The notes beneath the pieces were generated by a model. That model did no database searches. It was not told the origin of the DNA and was given only the letters and a program-made list of their open reading frames with translations. This document shows positions 46,240 to 60,719 of a stretch of DNA of 64,000 nt, piece by piece. The DNA lies in the NCBI GenBank assembly GCA_003342895.1, contig PTFA01000279.1, forward strand, positions 356,274 through 420,273, read 5' to 3'. Source of the stretch: Casuarius casuarius. Taxonomy: Eukaryota; Chordata; Aves; Casuariiformes; Casuariidae. Both the position numbers and the translations under genes were made by a program. Numbering within the stretch: the stretch's first letter is position 1; the number at the start of each line of letters is the position of its first letter.

Positions 46240-46960
46240 AAAACTGGAGAATAACGTAAGTGTAAGGACCCTCTGGAGGTCTCTGATCCAACTACCACTC
46301 AAAGCAGGAGCAACTTAGAACTGACTGCTCAGGACCTTGTCCAGCTCAGTTTGAGTTGTCCAAGGATGGAGATCCCACAAGCTCTTTGGGCCCCTGTCCA
46401 AGTGTTTGGCCATCTCCACGGTGAAAAAGTTTTTCTTTATATCTAATTCCCATGTCTAAATTTCCCTTCAGCAACTTGCATCCATTGCATTTCATCCTTC
46501 CGGTGTTCACTTCTGAGAAGAGTCTAGTGTCATCCTCTCATCTGGTAGTTCAAGGAAGAAATAAGGTCTTGTCCTGATCCTTCTCTTTTTAAGGCTGAAC
46601 AAACTCAGCTCTCTCAGCCTCTCCTCTTATGTCTCATGCTTCTGGCCCCTACTCATCTTGGTGGCCCTCTGCTAGGCTCACTCTAGTATGTCAAGATCTT
46701 GTACTGAGGAGCCCACAACTAGACAGTACTCTAGATGACATCTCACAAGTGCCTAATAGAGGGAAATAATCACTTCCTTCACCCTACTCGTTGCACTCTT
46801 GCTAATACAGCCCAGGATGAGGTTGGCCTTCTTTGCTGCCAGGGCAAACTGCTGACTCTCGTTCTACCTGCTGTTCCTCAGGACCGCACCCCCCCCCCCC
46901 AGGTCCTCTTTGCATTGGTCTTTATTCTTCCCAGGTGCCTAGCTTGAAAGAACTGTCTAT
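46240..46960 (-). mobile_element. CR1 LINE fragment, 3' part
   Basis: The plus strand runs through the reverse-complement order of an avian CR1 3' region. It passes 'ctctggaggtctctgatcca', 'tccaaggatggagatcccac', 'ggtgaaaaagtttttcttta', 'aaggctgaacaaactcagct', 'catcttggtggccctctgct', and 'acagcccaggatgaggttgg' at about 46805. A C12 run follows at 46889-46900. It is diverged and non-coding, and lies in the presumed TTBK1 intron. Confidence 0.88.
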
Positions 46961-48290
46961 GTCACCAGCTTGAGAAAAAGCAGGAACTATGCTATGAGCT
47001 GAGCCAGCTACCCTACTGTAGAAAGCTATCAAGCCTGTGAATGAGCAGAGCTGCGCTGGAGCTGACTGACTCTAGGGCAAAAAGACTTGTTTGTCCTCCA
47101 GCAAGCTCTGATCTCTGCCTGTGATGCTCCCTTTCTCAGAAGGCCCATTGCTCATCACTGTCACAGTGAACTATTTCCCCCATCTGCTTGGACTCAGATC
47201 TTCAGTCCTGATTCTCTTTCGACTTGTCAGCCAATTGTCCAGGAATCTATACGGCAGTATGAGTATACCTGTGTGTCTGAATGTGTGCATTTCCCAAAGA
47301 ATCTGCGTGTTTCACCTCTTTAACTCTCTNTCTCTCCATAAAACCCTATGGCATTTAAATGGAATTTGGCTAGTTACTATTTTGGGTAACAATATGTATT
47401 TGGGAGGTTACAAATATTCCTGCTTTGCAGAGAGGCCCAAGTTTCAAATACAGAGCAGGAGGAGAACCAGGAGATAAAAAGATCTACCTGCACATACTTG
47501 CAGAGGCAAAAAACAGCTGTTTCAAGTCCATCTCTGTCCCAGTGCCCAAGAACAGCTAAACAGAGAGTGGGCCTTTGTCTTTATTGTAAAACGGTGAGGT
47601 TTCAAACTAGCAGAATCACTGTCACTGGGCTATCCGTAAGAGAGAGTTACATCACCAAATACAAGCAGTGCTAATTCCCTGCAGCTCGGGAACTGTAAAT
47701 ACTGCAAAAATCAGTAAAGGTGCAGTCTCCATTTGGCTATGGCGAGTTTACTAACATTCATTAGAAATTACCGGATCCTTTTCTAAGTGGAAATGTAGCC
47801 AGAGATATTCTTCTCAGGCCAGCAGTACTGAGCAGACTCACCCTGGTGGGTTTAGAAGCAGTACTGATATCCAGTTTGTTAATGTGCTCATGTATGTCCT
47901 GCCCCATGCAAAGACAAACACACTCTGCCCAGGTCCCTGCAACAACAAAGAGTGATGGCAGTATCCATTTGGCCTCTGTTGCTTTCTGGTGATCTCAGAA
48001 ATCACAAGAGCATAGAGAAAAGGCTCTATAGCTTCCCTGTGCTTATGTTCCCCCAACAAAGCAACCNTCTGTGGCATGGCCATCCCAGTGTCCATCGTAA
48101 AAGCCTGCTTCCCAAACAGCTCTGCACCACCCCAGACTGCACAGACACAGGGGGAAAAGGAGCAGTTCCCTGTGTGAGCCTCATCAATTTTCCCTTAGAG
48201 TGCAGGATTTTGGGGGCTTTTTTGTCCTCCCATCTCTTGGTTTTAAATGGTTTAAGTGCAATCATTTGTGGAAAAAAACCAATTATAGGA

Positions 48291-48303
48291 CCCCCCCCCC
48301 CCC
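48291..48303. repeat. C13 homopolymer
   Basis: Uninterrupted run of C in the presumed TTBK1 intron. Similar runs occur at 34990-34999 and 46889-46900. Confidence 0.95.
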
Positions 48304-51300
48304 ACAATATTTGTCTCAAATTAGTCCTAACGCCCTAAGGACAGCAAGTGCAGCATCTCCTGTATCTACAACAGCCGTTCTGTTCCAGCCTATGTTCTAG
48401 ATCACAGTTACCACTATAGCAGTGTGTCCTTCTGGGGTGTTTGACAGAGGGACACACTGCCACGTGCAAAGCCACATACCAACAAGCTCATAGAGGCAAA
48501 CCAAAAAAACCCACTTTGAGCCATCCATCACAGAGCAGAAAGGTTGCAGACCCTGCTAGAGGCAGTGTGAGAAGGACTCAATAACCATACAATTCCCAGG
48601 AGAAAAAAAAGGACTCGCACACTGTACTTCCCCGTAGGCCAGAGGCCACAGCCTAATCCTAGCTATTTCTCCCCATCTGTCACATTTCTGCATAAAGGAC
48701 ACTCTGCCTTCGAGGAGTTAAGGCCTTGTGCTTCTCCTGCAAGGGGGACATTTTTAATTGCTGTTTCCACAGGTACCAGGGCCCTTACATGAGCCCGCTC
48801 CCTGCAGCCTGCCTCTCCAGGAACTTTCAGAAAAGCACTGAATTATTAACTGTGCACTTCCTCCCAAAGCAGACAGTCTATCACCACATTTTCTCTGACG
48901 ACCTGATCCTAGGGCGATCAACAATGACAAGGACTGAACCAGATGCCATTCCACAGCACGGACTGCTTTCAAATGGGAGTCACTAGTGAGAGCAACAGCA
49001 TGGTTTCCTCCACTGTGCAGCCCAGGCTTACAGGAGAAGAACATTATTACAGCTCTGCCATGCCCTTGCATGCATATCCCTGGGGTTTCAGGGGGCAGAG
49101 GGGTTGGAAGTTTACCTCCTGTTCTTAGACACCTCATAAAATACTCGATGGGAGAAAGCCACCTATCCCACCCATGCATACTGCGCTGCCAGCCAGGGGA
49201 AGATGCCTACCATTGAAGCTGAGCGCCATATGATAAGCTGTTTCTGCTGTATTTGTAGATGCTTAATCGTACTAGCCTAGGTCTAACCAGTTTGGATGCT
49301 GATAACCATCAAGCCAGAGCTCCAAAAACTTCCATAAATTAGGGTTAGCTGTAACCTATTGCTATGATATGACAGGATTAAAGTCAGTGAAATCAGTGCT
49401 AGCCTAAATTTACATAAACTGAACTCACAGTGTGGCCCACCCAATGTGTGCAAAGTGTGTCTCTAACACTCACAATACCTTGTTTCCATTCCCAGCTCAG
49501 TCTTAACTGACCACCTGCCACTTCTCATTTATCTCATTAGCAAATGCTGATTAACTCCCCCTGTTCTACCAGAGCTCCTCCATCTCCCTGCACTGGGTTC
49601 CCATGTACCCAAGGATGAGCAGGGTCCACAACAGACATACCTTCCCAGAGCCGGAAAACAAAGGTAGCAGAAAAACAGAGCAAGAAAACAAACAAAAAAC
49701 CCAGCCATCACCAAGGTGCTGCCTTTGATTCTTTAATAAGGTTTTGGTAGTATACAAGCTTTTTTTTTTTTTTCCCCCGATTGTCTGGATTAACATACAT
49801 GGATTTAAAAAAGGCACAAAATCCATTGCACAGCTTCTGTTTTGTTTGTTTTGATGACATTGCCTGTTCATTGTGATTTCAAGTGTAGGATTTTACAGTA
49901 CTCTGCAGCATTTACAGCGTGGTCTACATACAAGTAATCAGTGCATGCTTTTATACAGGAGACAGAATTCAAATTCTCTCTCAGTATTTTTATATACACA
50001 ATAATACAGTGTTTTTCTTCTGAAAAAAGCTTTAAATTGGTCTTGCATGCTTGGTGTGCCAGAAGAATTAGTGCAAGCATATAATACAGTGTTATTGCAG
50101 TACAAAAAGGGGTTTACCTTAGGCTCTAAAGGGATTACATACAGGAAGAATAAAAAGACTCAGGGAAAACAAGCTTTGGACCCCGTTAGTCAACTATGTC
50201 CTTCCAAACCACTCCCTACTCAGTACCACCTTTAAAGCTACAGCAGGCTGCTTCCCCTCCATCTCCCTGCTACCCTCCTCCCGAGATAAGCTTCCATACC
50301 TTCTTCAGCAACTTCTGTCCTAGCAATTGATGAGGACTTCCAGGCGACTCAAGGAAGTCCTTCTGCTGTGCCTTCTAATGCTGGAGACCTGCACGAAGGG
50401 GACCTTCCTGACATCCACTGCTTCAAGCAAATTCAAGTCCCAGCAGATGACATTTCTCAGACAAACCCCGAAGTACAACAGGTTACCTACACTTTGGTCT
50501 CCTCTCAATAGAAATGACTACAGAAACCCATGTTCACTTTCTAATTGAATAATGATGGTTAAATATGGTTTGGACTCTCTCCTGCTTAGCAGCAACAGAA
50601 GTGTAACAGGTGACACAAGGTAATGCAAAGGAAGGATATGCTGGTCCCTGAGATTCTTCATGGGAGCTGGAAAGTCCAAGGAGCAGAAATCAAGTTCCCA
50701 GCATGACTTTAATCACTCCATTAGGAACAGGAAGAGGCCTGAGATATGCAGAGGGCAAACAGACTGCAAGAACTGTAGTCCAGTCTTCTCGATAACAGCT
50801 TCAATTTGGATACTATCAGGACCTTAGCATATCCTGGAAATGACATTATCCTCTGCCACCCCAGACTAAACTTGTTTGGGACTGGGAGATTTGGCAGGAT
50901 TTACAGTAGTGACTGGAAAAACTAGAATCTGAGTTTCTGAAGCAGCCTTTTCTTCAAACTAGCATCAGATGAGGTAAAAGTAGCAGGAGTCTTAGAGCTG
51001 CCAGGCTTGCTTTCAGGATCTCCATACTCCAGGAATCAGCACCATAAATGTCAGAAAGACGTTCTTCTTTCCAGCCTCTTACCATCAAACGCTTCAGAAG
51101 CTTTCTCTTCTTTTTTTCCTAGGTGAACATGACAGTCCAGTCCTATGCTGGATAAGTGCTCTGTTCCTCCCTATTTGTGCTCTTCATATGTTGTTAGGCT
51201 TGTGCCAGTTTTCCTAGCATCTTGGATGGAAGCGATAGCGCTGTAAAGGTGCTACACCTGCCATTTAGCTTCCCAAATCTGCACCTACCAGTCTCTCCAA

Positions 51301-54300
51301 CAACTGTCAACACAGAGCTACTTGTTTGAGGAGACAGGTGGACCACCTCATTCTTATCACTCATAAGAGACTCAGGAAATGGCAAGCAAAGTGGAAGGAA
51401 GCGATAATCCAAAGATTGTTCTAGTCCCTAATTGTAAAGGCAACTTAATAGCAGCAAGAAAGAAGGAAAATTCTGAAAGCTAAACATCTTCCTTAGTCAT
51501 AAAAGTAACCATATGTCAGCAGTGTTGAATAGAAACTGATCCAGCTTTTCTTAGGAAGGACCAAGCTGAAGGGGCAAGAGTCTCAGAGAAATCCTCCTTA
51601 TTTGACTCGTAGTTCAGAAGAGATTTGCCATTACTGTGTTTCACGTTGCCAGAGCAGCTAACTGCACTCATAATTAAACTGATTATGGGGTTGTTGGAGG
51701 AAGCCCTGGGGATTCTTATGAGGCAAGTGCACTAGATGAGGTAACCAACCTGAAACACTTTGTGTATGAAAAAATAAAACCTCCAAACATAAAGCCATTT
51801 TCTTTTTAAACACTAAAAGACATGCAAGTGAATGTAAAATGGGGATTGCTTTCAATCCCCAGGTTACATGGTTAGCAGCTTGTTCAAAATGTACATTCAT
51901 TGTTATTATTTCCTCAATGGTATGTGTAATACAAAGGAATTGGAATACATCAAATAATATTTAGAAACATTTCCCATAATTTAATCTTTGTGCTGTCCTG
52001 TGGAACTGCAAATGCAGATCTGTGTTATAGTGACCCAGACACAAAGCACATATTATAAAAATGCAACAAAAAGGAAGATAGTATAGCAATTATCAGCCTT
52101 TACACATTTAATTTAATATCTTGACATTACCCAAAATATATGTTTGCATACTAATAAATTATGTCCCAAGTGGCAGCACCATTCCTATGACCAGAATACT
52201 CTGCCACCAGCTGATGGCAAATATAGGGATGTGTATGCTACAAGACACTGTATTAAGAAAAGTGGGATGGGACAGGTGAAATCATTTGCTCAAATCTCTG
52301 ACATGCAAAGGAGGCCAGCTGTGCCATCCAAGCCAGACACCATGAGGTTCGTTCTTTGCAGCAGCCCTTTGAGCACTTGGATGTCTGCAGAACAGTCCAT
52401 TACCACTGCTAGCACAGAAATGCTTCTGTAAGGCATGACCATGCATGGCCATTCATACTCCATGTGTAGATCAGGACATTCATACAACCAGAAATGGAAG
52501 CTCCAGCAAAAAGCATCCCAGCACCATGGGGGCAAGAAGCACACTTGGCTCTCTTTGGGCATCCTCTACAGTAACTGTCATCTCCTCCAGTCACTCTGGG
52601 GAGGGAAGGCAACTACAGGGTAACCAGACCAGGAAGAAAGACACCCCTTGTTCTCAAGTTGAGAAATATCTAGGGCAATTTATTCACTAGAAACACCAAT
52701 AGGAGTTTAGAGATTTGCAAATTATTCATGCTTTTCAGGAAATGCAATTTTATTTTCTTCAGCCAGCCTCTTGAAGCCCATCTGTTACTGCAAAGCAGAG
52801 CTAGACAAATATATGACAGCTACCTCCACACAGTCCTTACCACTTTGCCATCAAAGGCAAAGAAGACAAAAGAAAGAGAAGAGGTTCTCTTTTGAATACT
52901 CTGGGATAGTAGGACCTTTTCTTACTGTGTGGAAGAATCTCAAAATGATCTCAGTTCAAGGTAAAGCTTGAGGGCGGCATGAAGAAATCTCCACTGACAA
53001 CCATTAATAAAAGGTGTCATTCATCTAACCCATCGGTTTATCTGTAATAAAAATAAATCAGGTTGTCAACACNGTATTATGTGGCTATAATGCTAGCATG
53101 ATTGGATACCATGGAGACCTCCACCTAGTCTAAAAGAAGAGATGCTAGACACACTCAACAAACATTCTGGATATCCCTCAGCAATCCTTCCATGTGAGCA
53201 GTAGAAAAGCTCCCTCTGTTTTCAAGATTAACCTTGTACCACTACCAAGCACTTCAATTCCAAATACACGTATCGTTGAACATTAATTGATGGAGGCAAG
53301 AGAAGGAAGCATATTAGAAAACAGGAAAAGGACAGAACACTTTTTTCAGCGCTGGTTTCTGATCCTCAGTCTGACTGTGTATCCTGTTGTTAATCATTTT
53401 TAGAGGAGAGACAAAGTGGAGTTCCTGGTTGTTTGGGGTCAAAGAAACACCTCACTAATGTTTGTTATATTTGGAATACAGGTTCCACTATTGGAATTGA
53501 CAATTTCCAGTTCAATAAACAATGTTCTGTCTCCTGAATTTCTCCCTGTGAAATCAAATTCTTGTCTGGCTTCATCCTAACACGTTCTGAAGAGGATACA
53601 TGTGCTGCTCTCCTCTAGAGGTCCCTGCATGGCAAACAGCAGAAGTGTCTCATAGGAAAAATGCAGCACTTGGGGATCTTTTGGCTTAAGAGGCTATACA
53701 AAGGTATGAGTAGTATGACTAAACCTTGGGAAGGCTAAAATCATGAGTCTTTTCTAGTTTCTTATCCGCAAAACAAATGATCAAAACTCTCAGAAGAGGC
53801 TGTACACTTTCAGGCAGTGGAATCAGTGATAAAGATGTTACCAAAGCTTAATGTTATGAAAGCAAATGACAAATGAGGTAGTTAAACACTCTGCAGTGAA
53901 CTCTTTAGAAGAAATGTTTGAAGCACAGAGCAGAGCAATCTGCCAAACAGCATTTTTGTTTCTCATCTCTGAGTGCTCACGAAGTAGAGCACTTAGAAAA
54001 GGAGGTGTATATTAACTGGCTTAGGATCATCTTTGGAAAAGAAATACCATCCAACTATTGAAGAGTCACTCAACCTCTGTGCCTTGGCAAGAGGGTAAGA
54101 AAGCTGCTGAGAGCAGTACTTGTTATCACCAATCAATTTGAAACAATATACCTCTTTCCAAAAGTCCTATGTGCAAAAATTACATCTAAATTTGAGATTT
54201 TTCACCTCAAAAAGGAAAAAAAAAGGTTGACAGGATCTTAAAAGCCCTCTCATGTAAGACCCAGTTTTTGACTGCTGCAGAAGCTACTGGAGAGCAACCT

Positions 54301-55363
54301 CTTGGAGCTAGCTGCCAAAAAGGGAGTATTTGGATAATGGAAGAAACATAGAACTTGTTTAAAACAAGATGCTTTGATGGCTTAATGACAGTGGCACAGT
54401 CTAGGTAAGGGAAAAACTGTCATTATATGTGCCAAACTGAGGAATATCAATCCTTAGGTAAAACATCCATCACTTGGTGGTATTTCCATATAAGATGGGG
54501 CACAAGAGGAAACCCTAGTCAGTAAAAGTTTAGAATTAATGAACCAAGTGTCACTTCTGTTGCACTTATGTTATCCTCCTGTCTTGGCCGCTTGAAATAC
54601 CCTGTTTATTTCTATTTTTATTTGGATCCTCCTCCCCAGTCCCAGGTTGGGGAATGGGGACAGCCATTTTTTCCAGCCTTGAAACCATGCAGTTGAAGAA
54701 CTTCTTTAGGGAGTTTGCTAAGTCCCAAGGATTCCAGGTGTCAAAACTCATGAAACTCCTGTCCTGGAAGTGGATGATATCTTCCATTATCATCTTTGAA
54801 ATCAAACTGCCTTTAACCAACATGACCACCATTCCTCACATAGTTTACATGCAGAACTCAGGCTACTCCAAGTCAAGATGTGCCTTTTTTTTCACTGTTT
54901 CCTCCAAGGAAATCAGACAGGTGGAATGCAAGAGGCTGACCAAAGTGCTACAAGGAATGTGTGGTGCAACATGAGATATGCAATGAGGAGGAAATTGGTG
55001 CAAGAAACAAATCTGGCATACACTTGGGAACAGCAAAGGCAGGGACCCCAGAGAAGCAAATAAGAAGGTGAAGTATGGGATACCATGAATGGCAAAGGTG
55101 AATGTGTGGAGTGAGACAAACACTGGAAACCAGGGAGGGGAAAGAAGTTTGTCATTTGGGGAAGAGACGGGTTGGGCAAGGGGGAAGAAAAAGGCAACTG
55201 AATCTACAAGAGTTGGAGGGTCAGTTCTCAAGCAATGAAACAAAGATAAGGAGGTGCTGCCTGTGAGTATGTGTACATTGTATGTGAAGCCCAGCAACAT
55301 CTTGGGGTTGCAGCTGACTGCTGTTCTTGCATTCAGATTCATATTTAAGCATAAGCTAATCTG

Positions 55364-55987
55364 GTGGCAGCAAAGCAGCAACATCTCTGCCCCTCGGCTG
55401 ATGCAGGAAAAGATGAGATCCCAGAGGAGGACATCAGTCAGCTCTGGGGTCAGCTTCCTTATCTCAGTCCAGTCTGCAGCCAACTGTCCAAGTCCAGCTT
55501 CCTCACCCTGTGTTGTGGAAGTGGTAACTACCAAAAGCCCTTCAAAGCTCAGATAGTGTCTGCTGCCTCCCGGGCCTGGAGGAAGGAAGGTGCACTGAAG
55601 CTCTCATCCTCAGCAGAGTACCTAGTAAATGAAAGGTACCTAGAGCAGCTTCCCAAATTCTCCCCAAAAGTCATTCGGACACAGGATTTGGAGATATGGG
55701 CTGATCTGCCTCTAGCCTTGGGGACCCTTGAAGAATCACCACATGAACAGCAGCAGCTAAAGGAAAAGTCTTCCCTTGGAGTCAACATCTTTCATGCTGA
55801 AAGAAAGCAGCAGCTCAAGTTGGAAGTCTGTAAGCTTCCCCAAGGACACTTAGCCCAAGGAATACAACTTTTGGATCAGTTTGTCCCTTTCAGAGCAACA
55901 ATCGTGCAGCAGCCTGGGCCATCATACAGTCCAGGTTCAGACCCACTACAAAGAGAAGGAGTGAAAGAGCAAGAGATACTTTCATGA
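55364..55987 (+). other. Long open stretch without Met, unassigned
   Basis: A 207-codon open frame on the plus strand, opposite in direction to TTBK1. It opens with GTG and has no in-frame ATG, so it could only be part of a spliced exon. A possible acceptor lies near 55406 (gatgCAG|GAAAAG). The conceptual product has an ordinary mix of charged and polar residues, but I recognise no domain. An equally long frame is open on the opposite strand at 54863-55534, so a chance low-stop region is likely. Not called as a gene. Confidence 0.15.
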
Positions 55988-57999
55988 TGAAGAGAGAGTG
56001 TAGGGATGGGATTGTATCACCCCTATGACCATCTTACAGGACATTTCTATTTTACATGCTACCATCACTTTAACTAAAGGGTCTTTAAACAGTGAAAGAG
56101 GTGATGCAACTCTTCCACTTACCTGCCCCTCAATACTGGCAAAAAAGCATGGCAATGGTGGACAAAGTCATGTTCTCGGCAGGGACTTTGCCAGCATGAT
56201 TATACCAACAGAATACTCCTAATGCGGATGCACTGGTATCAGCAAAATTGAACTTTTATGACAGAATAGTTTATATTCAGCTAACGTGATAATTCAGCTA
56301 TATTCCCACCAAAACCTTTTACACTGAAAGCGAATTTGTGCTGGCCTAACTACATTCACCCTAAGGATTGTGGCTGGCCAGTCAAGAATCAAAGCTCTTC
56401 ATGCCCATGACTAACACAGCTCTGCTGGCAAAAGGGGTCCTGCAGTATTACAAGAGAAGGCTTATATTCTTTCCATTTTAAACCCAACCACTAGCATTTC
56501 TTTAATTCCTTGTCATATAAGTGCCACCAAATATAAACTTCCAAAACACATTGCTCCATAGCCTCATCTCTGCTCTGCCTGGTATGTCCAGGGTTTGAGC
56601 TGCAAGACACAAAACACCTTCCCTTTTGCTCTCCCAGGAGCAGTTGGGAAACATCTCCTGCTCTGCATAGAAAGAAAATGAAAGGAGCCAGATAGGGACC
56701 AAGATGCAAAAAGGTGGCTTTTGTATGTACATCAAATGGATGTGCACTTGCTCACAGCAATAGAGCACGAGGTCCTTGCAACTGCTTTCTGTCCTTCTGA
56801 TGCTAATACATTTTGTACTGTAAAGGAGTGGCAAATGCTTATTATTTTGGATTCTGATGGAGAAAAAGTGCTATGCACAATTGAAAGTAAAACCAAAAAG
56901 AGTATCTCTTTCAGGAAGCAAACCCTGTTCTTGGAGTCTCCTAATGAACACAATTTGCATAAGAGTTTGATGCTGAAAGGAAACTTCTTTTCACTGATAC
57001 CAACTGACTTCACTGACTTACCCAGTTGAGGAATTTAAGGGACCTTAGCAAATGTAAAAGGAATTACAACAAGGTCAACTAACTTTTCAGCCTGTAGCCC
57101 CATGATCACTTTTAGTAAAGGATGTTCTCCAACTGTTGCTTTTCCTGCTGCCCCTGGCTTGCCCATACTATCACTTGTGCAAATGGACAGTGGACCAAAG
57201 CAAGGAATGAATCCAGCTGCAAACAATGTCCCTGCTCCCCACAGAGATCCAGCTGGGATTGCAAACACCAGTGCTGACATGGGGAAGGGGCAGAAGGGGA
57301 GAGATGGGGTGAGGTGGGGATAGGAGGGTGCCTTTGGGAGAGTGGGCACTTCTGTCCCCTTCGCCTGACCACAAACCTGGAGCCTTCAGTGGAAAATGGC
57401 TGCGTGATGCTTGCTTTGCGCTTTCTAGATAATTTTTTTGACAACTGATTTTTGGACATTTTTACATTTATAATTGAAATCATTATAAAAGTAATACAAT
57501 AAATAAACGTCATATAAATGCAATCTGAAGAGGGTTTTTAGACTTGCACTGTAACTGTTTTTAGTATTAATTTATTACACTTCCATAAGTATAAAATGAG
57601 AGCTATTTTCACATTTCTTTAATTTTCCAACTGTCGCTCAGTAATACGTGGATTCCACAGTAATTATTACAGCATTAGATGAAGGTGGTAAAAAAAAATC
57701 TGCAAATTGACTATTTTTAAAATCCTCTTCATACTAATACATCAACAGGATTCCATTCATTAGCACTAATTATTTTGCTCAGAATTAATTTTTGGAAGCC
57801 ATACAGACCATTCTGATTATGAAATAAAACTTCCAAAAAAAACCCAGGCCAGAGCAACTTGTCCAACAATTCTAGCAGAGAGCCCAAATTTGATGTTTTA
57901 ATAGGTTTGTTTTAGAAATACACATCCCATCTTAGAGAATCTAAACAGGGGAGTATTATTATATATTATTACGGTATTTCAGTGATTCATCACCTTGAG

Positions 58000-58380
58000 C
58001 ATCTTATTTCTAGTTTGAACTTTGCTACTTTATCTGCTATATTATCTTCCAGCAACTAGATCCATACCTTTGCCTGGCAGATTAAAAAGCCTTCCTGTTC
58101 TCTGCAGGCTTGTACTTCTAAACAGTGATCATGTCACTTTGTAGTTTTGTCTTGACTGATAGTCTGCACTTCTTCAAGCTCGTTCCACAAGGCAGGTTTT
58201 ATAGAAACTCGTATTTCTTTTCCCTTTTCAGGTTATGAAAATCTTTTCTAAAAATTTCCATACAATCTTTAGTATTGGTCTCACTAGTACAAAAGATCTC
58301 CCTGCTGTTCACATACTCATTTTCCTGCTGATACACCAAAAACTCATTTTTTTTCTCTTCTTCTTGATAACCAGGAAAGA
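58000..58380 (-). mobile_element. Possible ancient LINE remnant
   Basis: Phrases such as 'ggcagattaaaaagccttcc' and 'agtattggtctcactagtac' resemble the reverse complement of very old CR1/L3-type elements. High divergence makes this tentative. Confidence 0.3.
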
Positions 58381-60719
58381 CATGGACTAGTGCTGAGCTA
58401 AGGTCAGGAAATAAGGAGCCCTAATGAGAAACATCCCCATTTGTAAGAGATATCAATATCTAAACATGTTTTGTCTGGTTAGCTGGTTTTCAATTTATTA
58501 ATAATTCTAATGAGACAAAAGCCTTACTGAAGTCTGTGTAAGACAACAATCTTTATCAGACTTTTGATCTTGTCAGAAGAACAATATCAAGTTTATTTGG
58601 CAGGAGAAGTTTTATATATAACCATGATGAGTAGCATTAGACAGAGTACTGCACTTTAGGTTTTTTGGACAGAGCTACTTGTCAGCTATTCATTGTTTTT
58701 GCCTGAAACTGGCAGGTTAGAGTTTATAAATACCCAGTTACCCTGCTTATTCCCTTTTCTCTCTGGCAAAACTAAAATTTCTTCTATTTCTACAAAATTT
58801 CCTTCCTAAAACTGACCTTGCAAAGCGAACATCAGTGTTTTGGAGACTAAAAACCGAAAATTAGTAAGCGCTACTGATTTTAAATTGCTTCTTCCCTAAA
58901 CTCCTTTTTCTCCAGAAAAAGTTGTAGTCAAGTCAACTCTACTGAACGTGGAAAAAATGTCCTGTTCATTTCCACAATGCGTCCACTAATGTTCGTGGAA
59001 CATATCAGAAGGAATTAATGTCACAAGAGTGAATGTGGGAAGAGGTCAGCTGTGACTACCCTGACATTCGCAAGCAAGGTGTGTTGCCTCAGCCATCTCC
59101 ATCCCTGCAGGCACAAGGGTGCTGCGTGGCAGCCGGCCTGCCTGAGCATGGCCTGTGAGATGCTAAGTGACTGGGCCAGGTCCTATGAGCTCCAGAAAGC
59201 ACCATCTCACCCTGCCTGGGACTGCACTTACAGACTTGCTTATAGAAGCGTGAATCTGATGTTAAGAGAGGTTCTGGGCAGGACAGCTACACCTCCAGAA
59301 ACAGTAGCTACAGGGAAGCATTCATCGTAATTCTGCCGGAAACATCCTACCTACTCACTACTATTGCCGTGTTTCAACTCATTAGCTTTCTGTCAACACC
59401 CAACCCTGTCTCATGTTGCTCTCACAGCTGTCTGAGCTTTCCATCTGTTTTGCTGTCTGTATCCTGGGGTCACCTACTTTCTGCAGAATATCTTCCCTTT
59501 GACTCACACTCTCCTAAAGCCTTAAGCACCAAGACTCTCTTCTTTAAGCTTAGCACCTATACTGCCTCTTCTCCCAGAAGACCAGACCAATGGCTCAGTT
59601 CAACAGAAAACAGCTACTACATTCACTTAAATACAGAAGGTCTCCATACAATCTGGTGCTTTACAGAGCATCCATGCTGAGAAGGGTGATATATCCCCTC
59701 AAATCTGAGAAATAAGGATTCTTATGACAATTTAAATTAAATTAGATCTCCCTTTGCCTCTGAGATTCAAGGCAGTTTCAGAGAAGGGCTCCAGGGGCTC
59801 TGTATACAAAGCACTGAGGCCAAAGTCCCACAGTGTGGGTGATCTAATTAGTACAAAAAAAGAAAGGTAGTGTTGCTCCAGTATAACCCAAGATCCTTCT
59901 CTGGGCCAAACTGGTTATCCTGGGACAACATAAGGCTTTGCCAGCCTTTGGAGGCTCTAGAGAAATGGCAGAATAATACTTAAAATTCCTGAAAGTTCCT
60001 TTCCTCTTTTGTCTGTCTGCTAAGAACAGTTATTCCGAGCTCAGTATAATTGCCAGTTTATTTCTCAAGTGAGATCAGTTATCACAGGCATTTCCAAGCA
60101 AGGCCAAGAAGCAGGGCTGCTTTGCCACTGAAAAGCTGGAGGTGCCTAAAAACTCTGGAATTTAGAAATAGCATAATATACAGCTGGATCAGTAAGAAAA
60201 TCCTTGCTATTCAAACTCTTGACAGTCTGAGCCTCTTGAGGGAGGCAGGTAGATTGGGAGCAGCTTGGGCATGGCAAACAGACAACCTGGGTCACTGTCA
60301 CAGAGTAGACGTAAAGCCAGAGATGGAAAAACGTGGTCACTGTATGGAAACAAAACTGCAACAAAAGCATGGGGGTTTCCAGAGCCAAAGCAACAGAGAT
60401 GCATGAACATAACTCCACAAGAGGGACAAATCCTGAGGTCCTGCCTCAGGTGAGCTTCCAGTGTGAGTCTGCCTGTATCTAGATGGAGTAAAATGGCGTA
60501 TGGATTTGGCCCAGGGTAAGACACCAACAAAGAAGCTTGAACCGATTTGCATGGGGAAGGTAATGCTTGCTGAAACCTCCGCGGCCTTTCCACTTCAGTC
60601 ATAAACTGACAGCATTTGGGGCTTGCTTGCAAGCATTCAGTGAGGCAGCCCTGCGCTCCCTAACCCAAGGCTGCAGGATACACAAGCGAGACTCCGAGAC
60701 AAGCCCTGCTCTCCACCTT
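58381..60719 (-). other. TTBK1: TTBK1 upstream intron, last part before the candidate exon
   Basis: No gene or clear repeat was recognised. Open frames near 60207-60632 have no splice or domain support. Confidence 0.45.

Larger units (their letters stand above)
46961..57990 (-). other. TTBK1: TTBK1 upstream intron, middle part
   Basis: No exon is accepted. It contains a C13 run at 48291-48303, a T-rich run at about 49760-49773, Ns at 47330, 48067 and 53073, and AT-rich DNA near 57500-57990. One long open stretch at 55364-55987 on the plus strand is listed separately. Confidence 0.5.

Noticed and set aside
54863..55534. 223-codon minus-strand open frame
   Set aside because: Composition (Leu, Ser, Phe, Cys-rich stretches) suggests the complement of purine-rich DNA. 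No splice sites or homology, and it overlaps another open frame on the plus strand.
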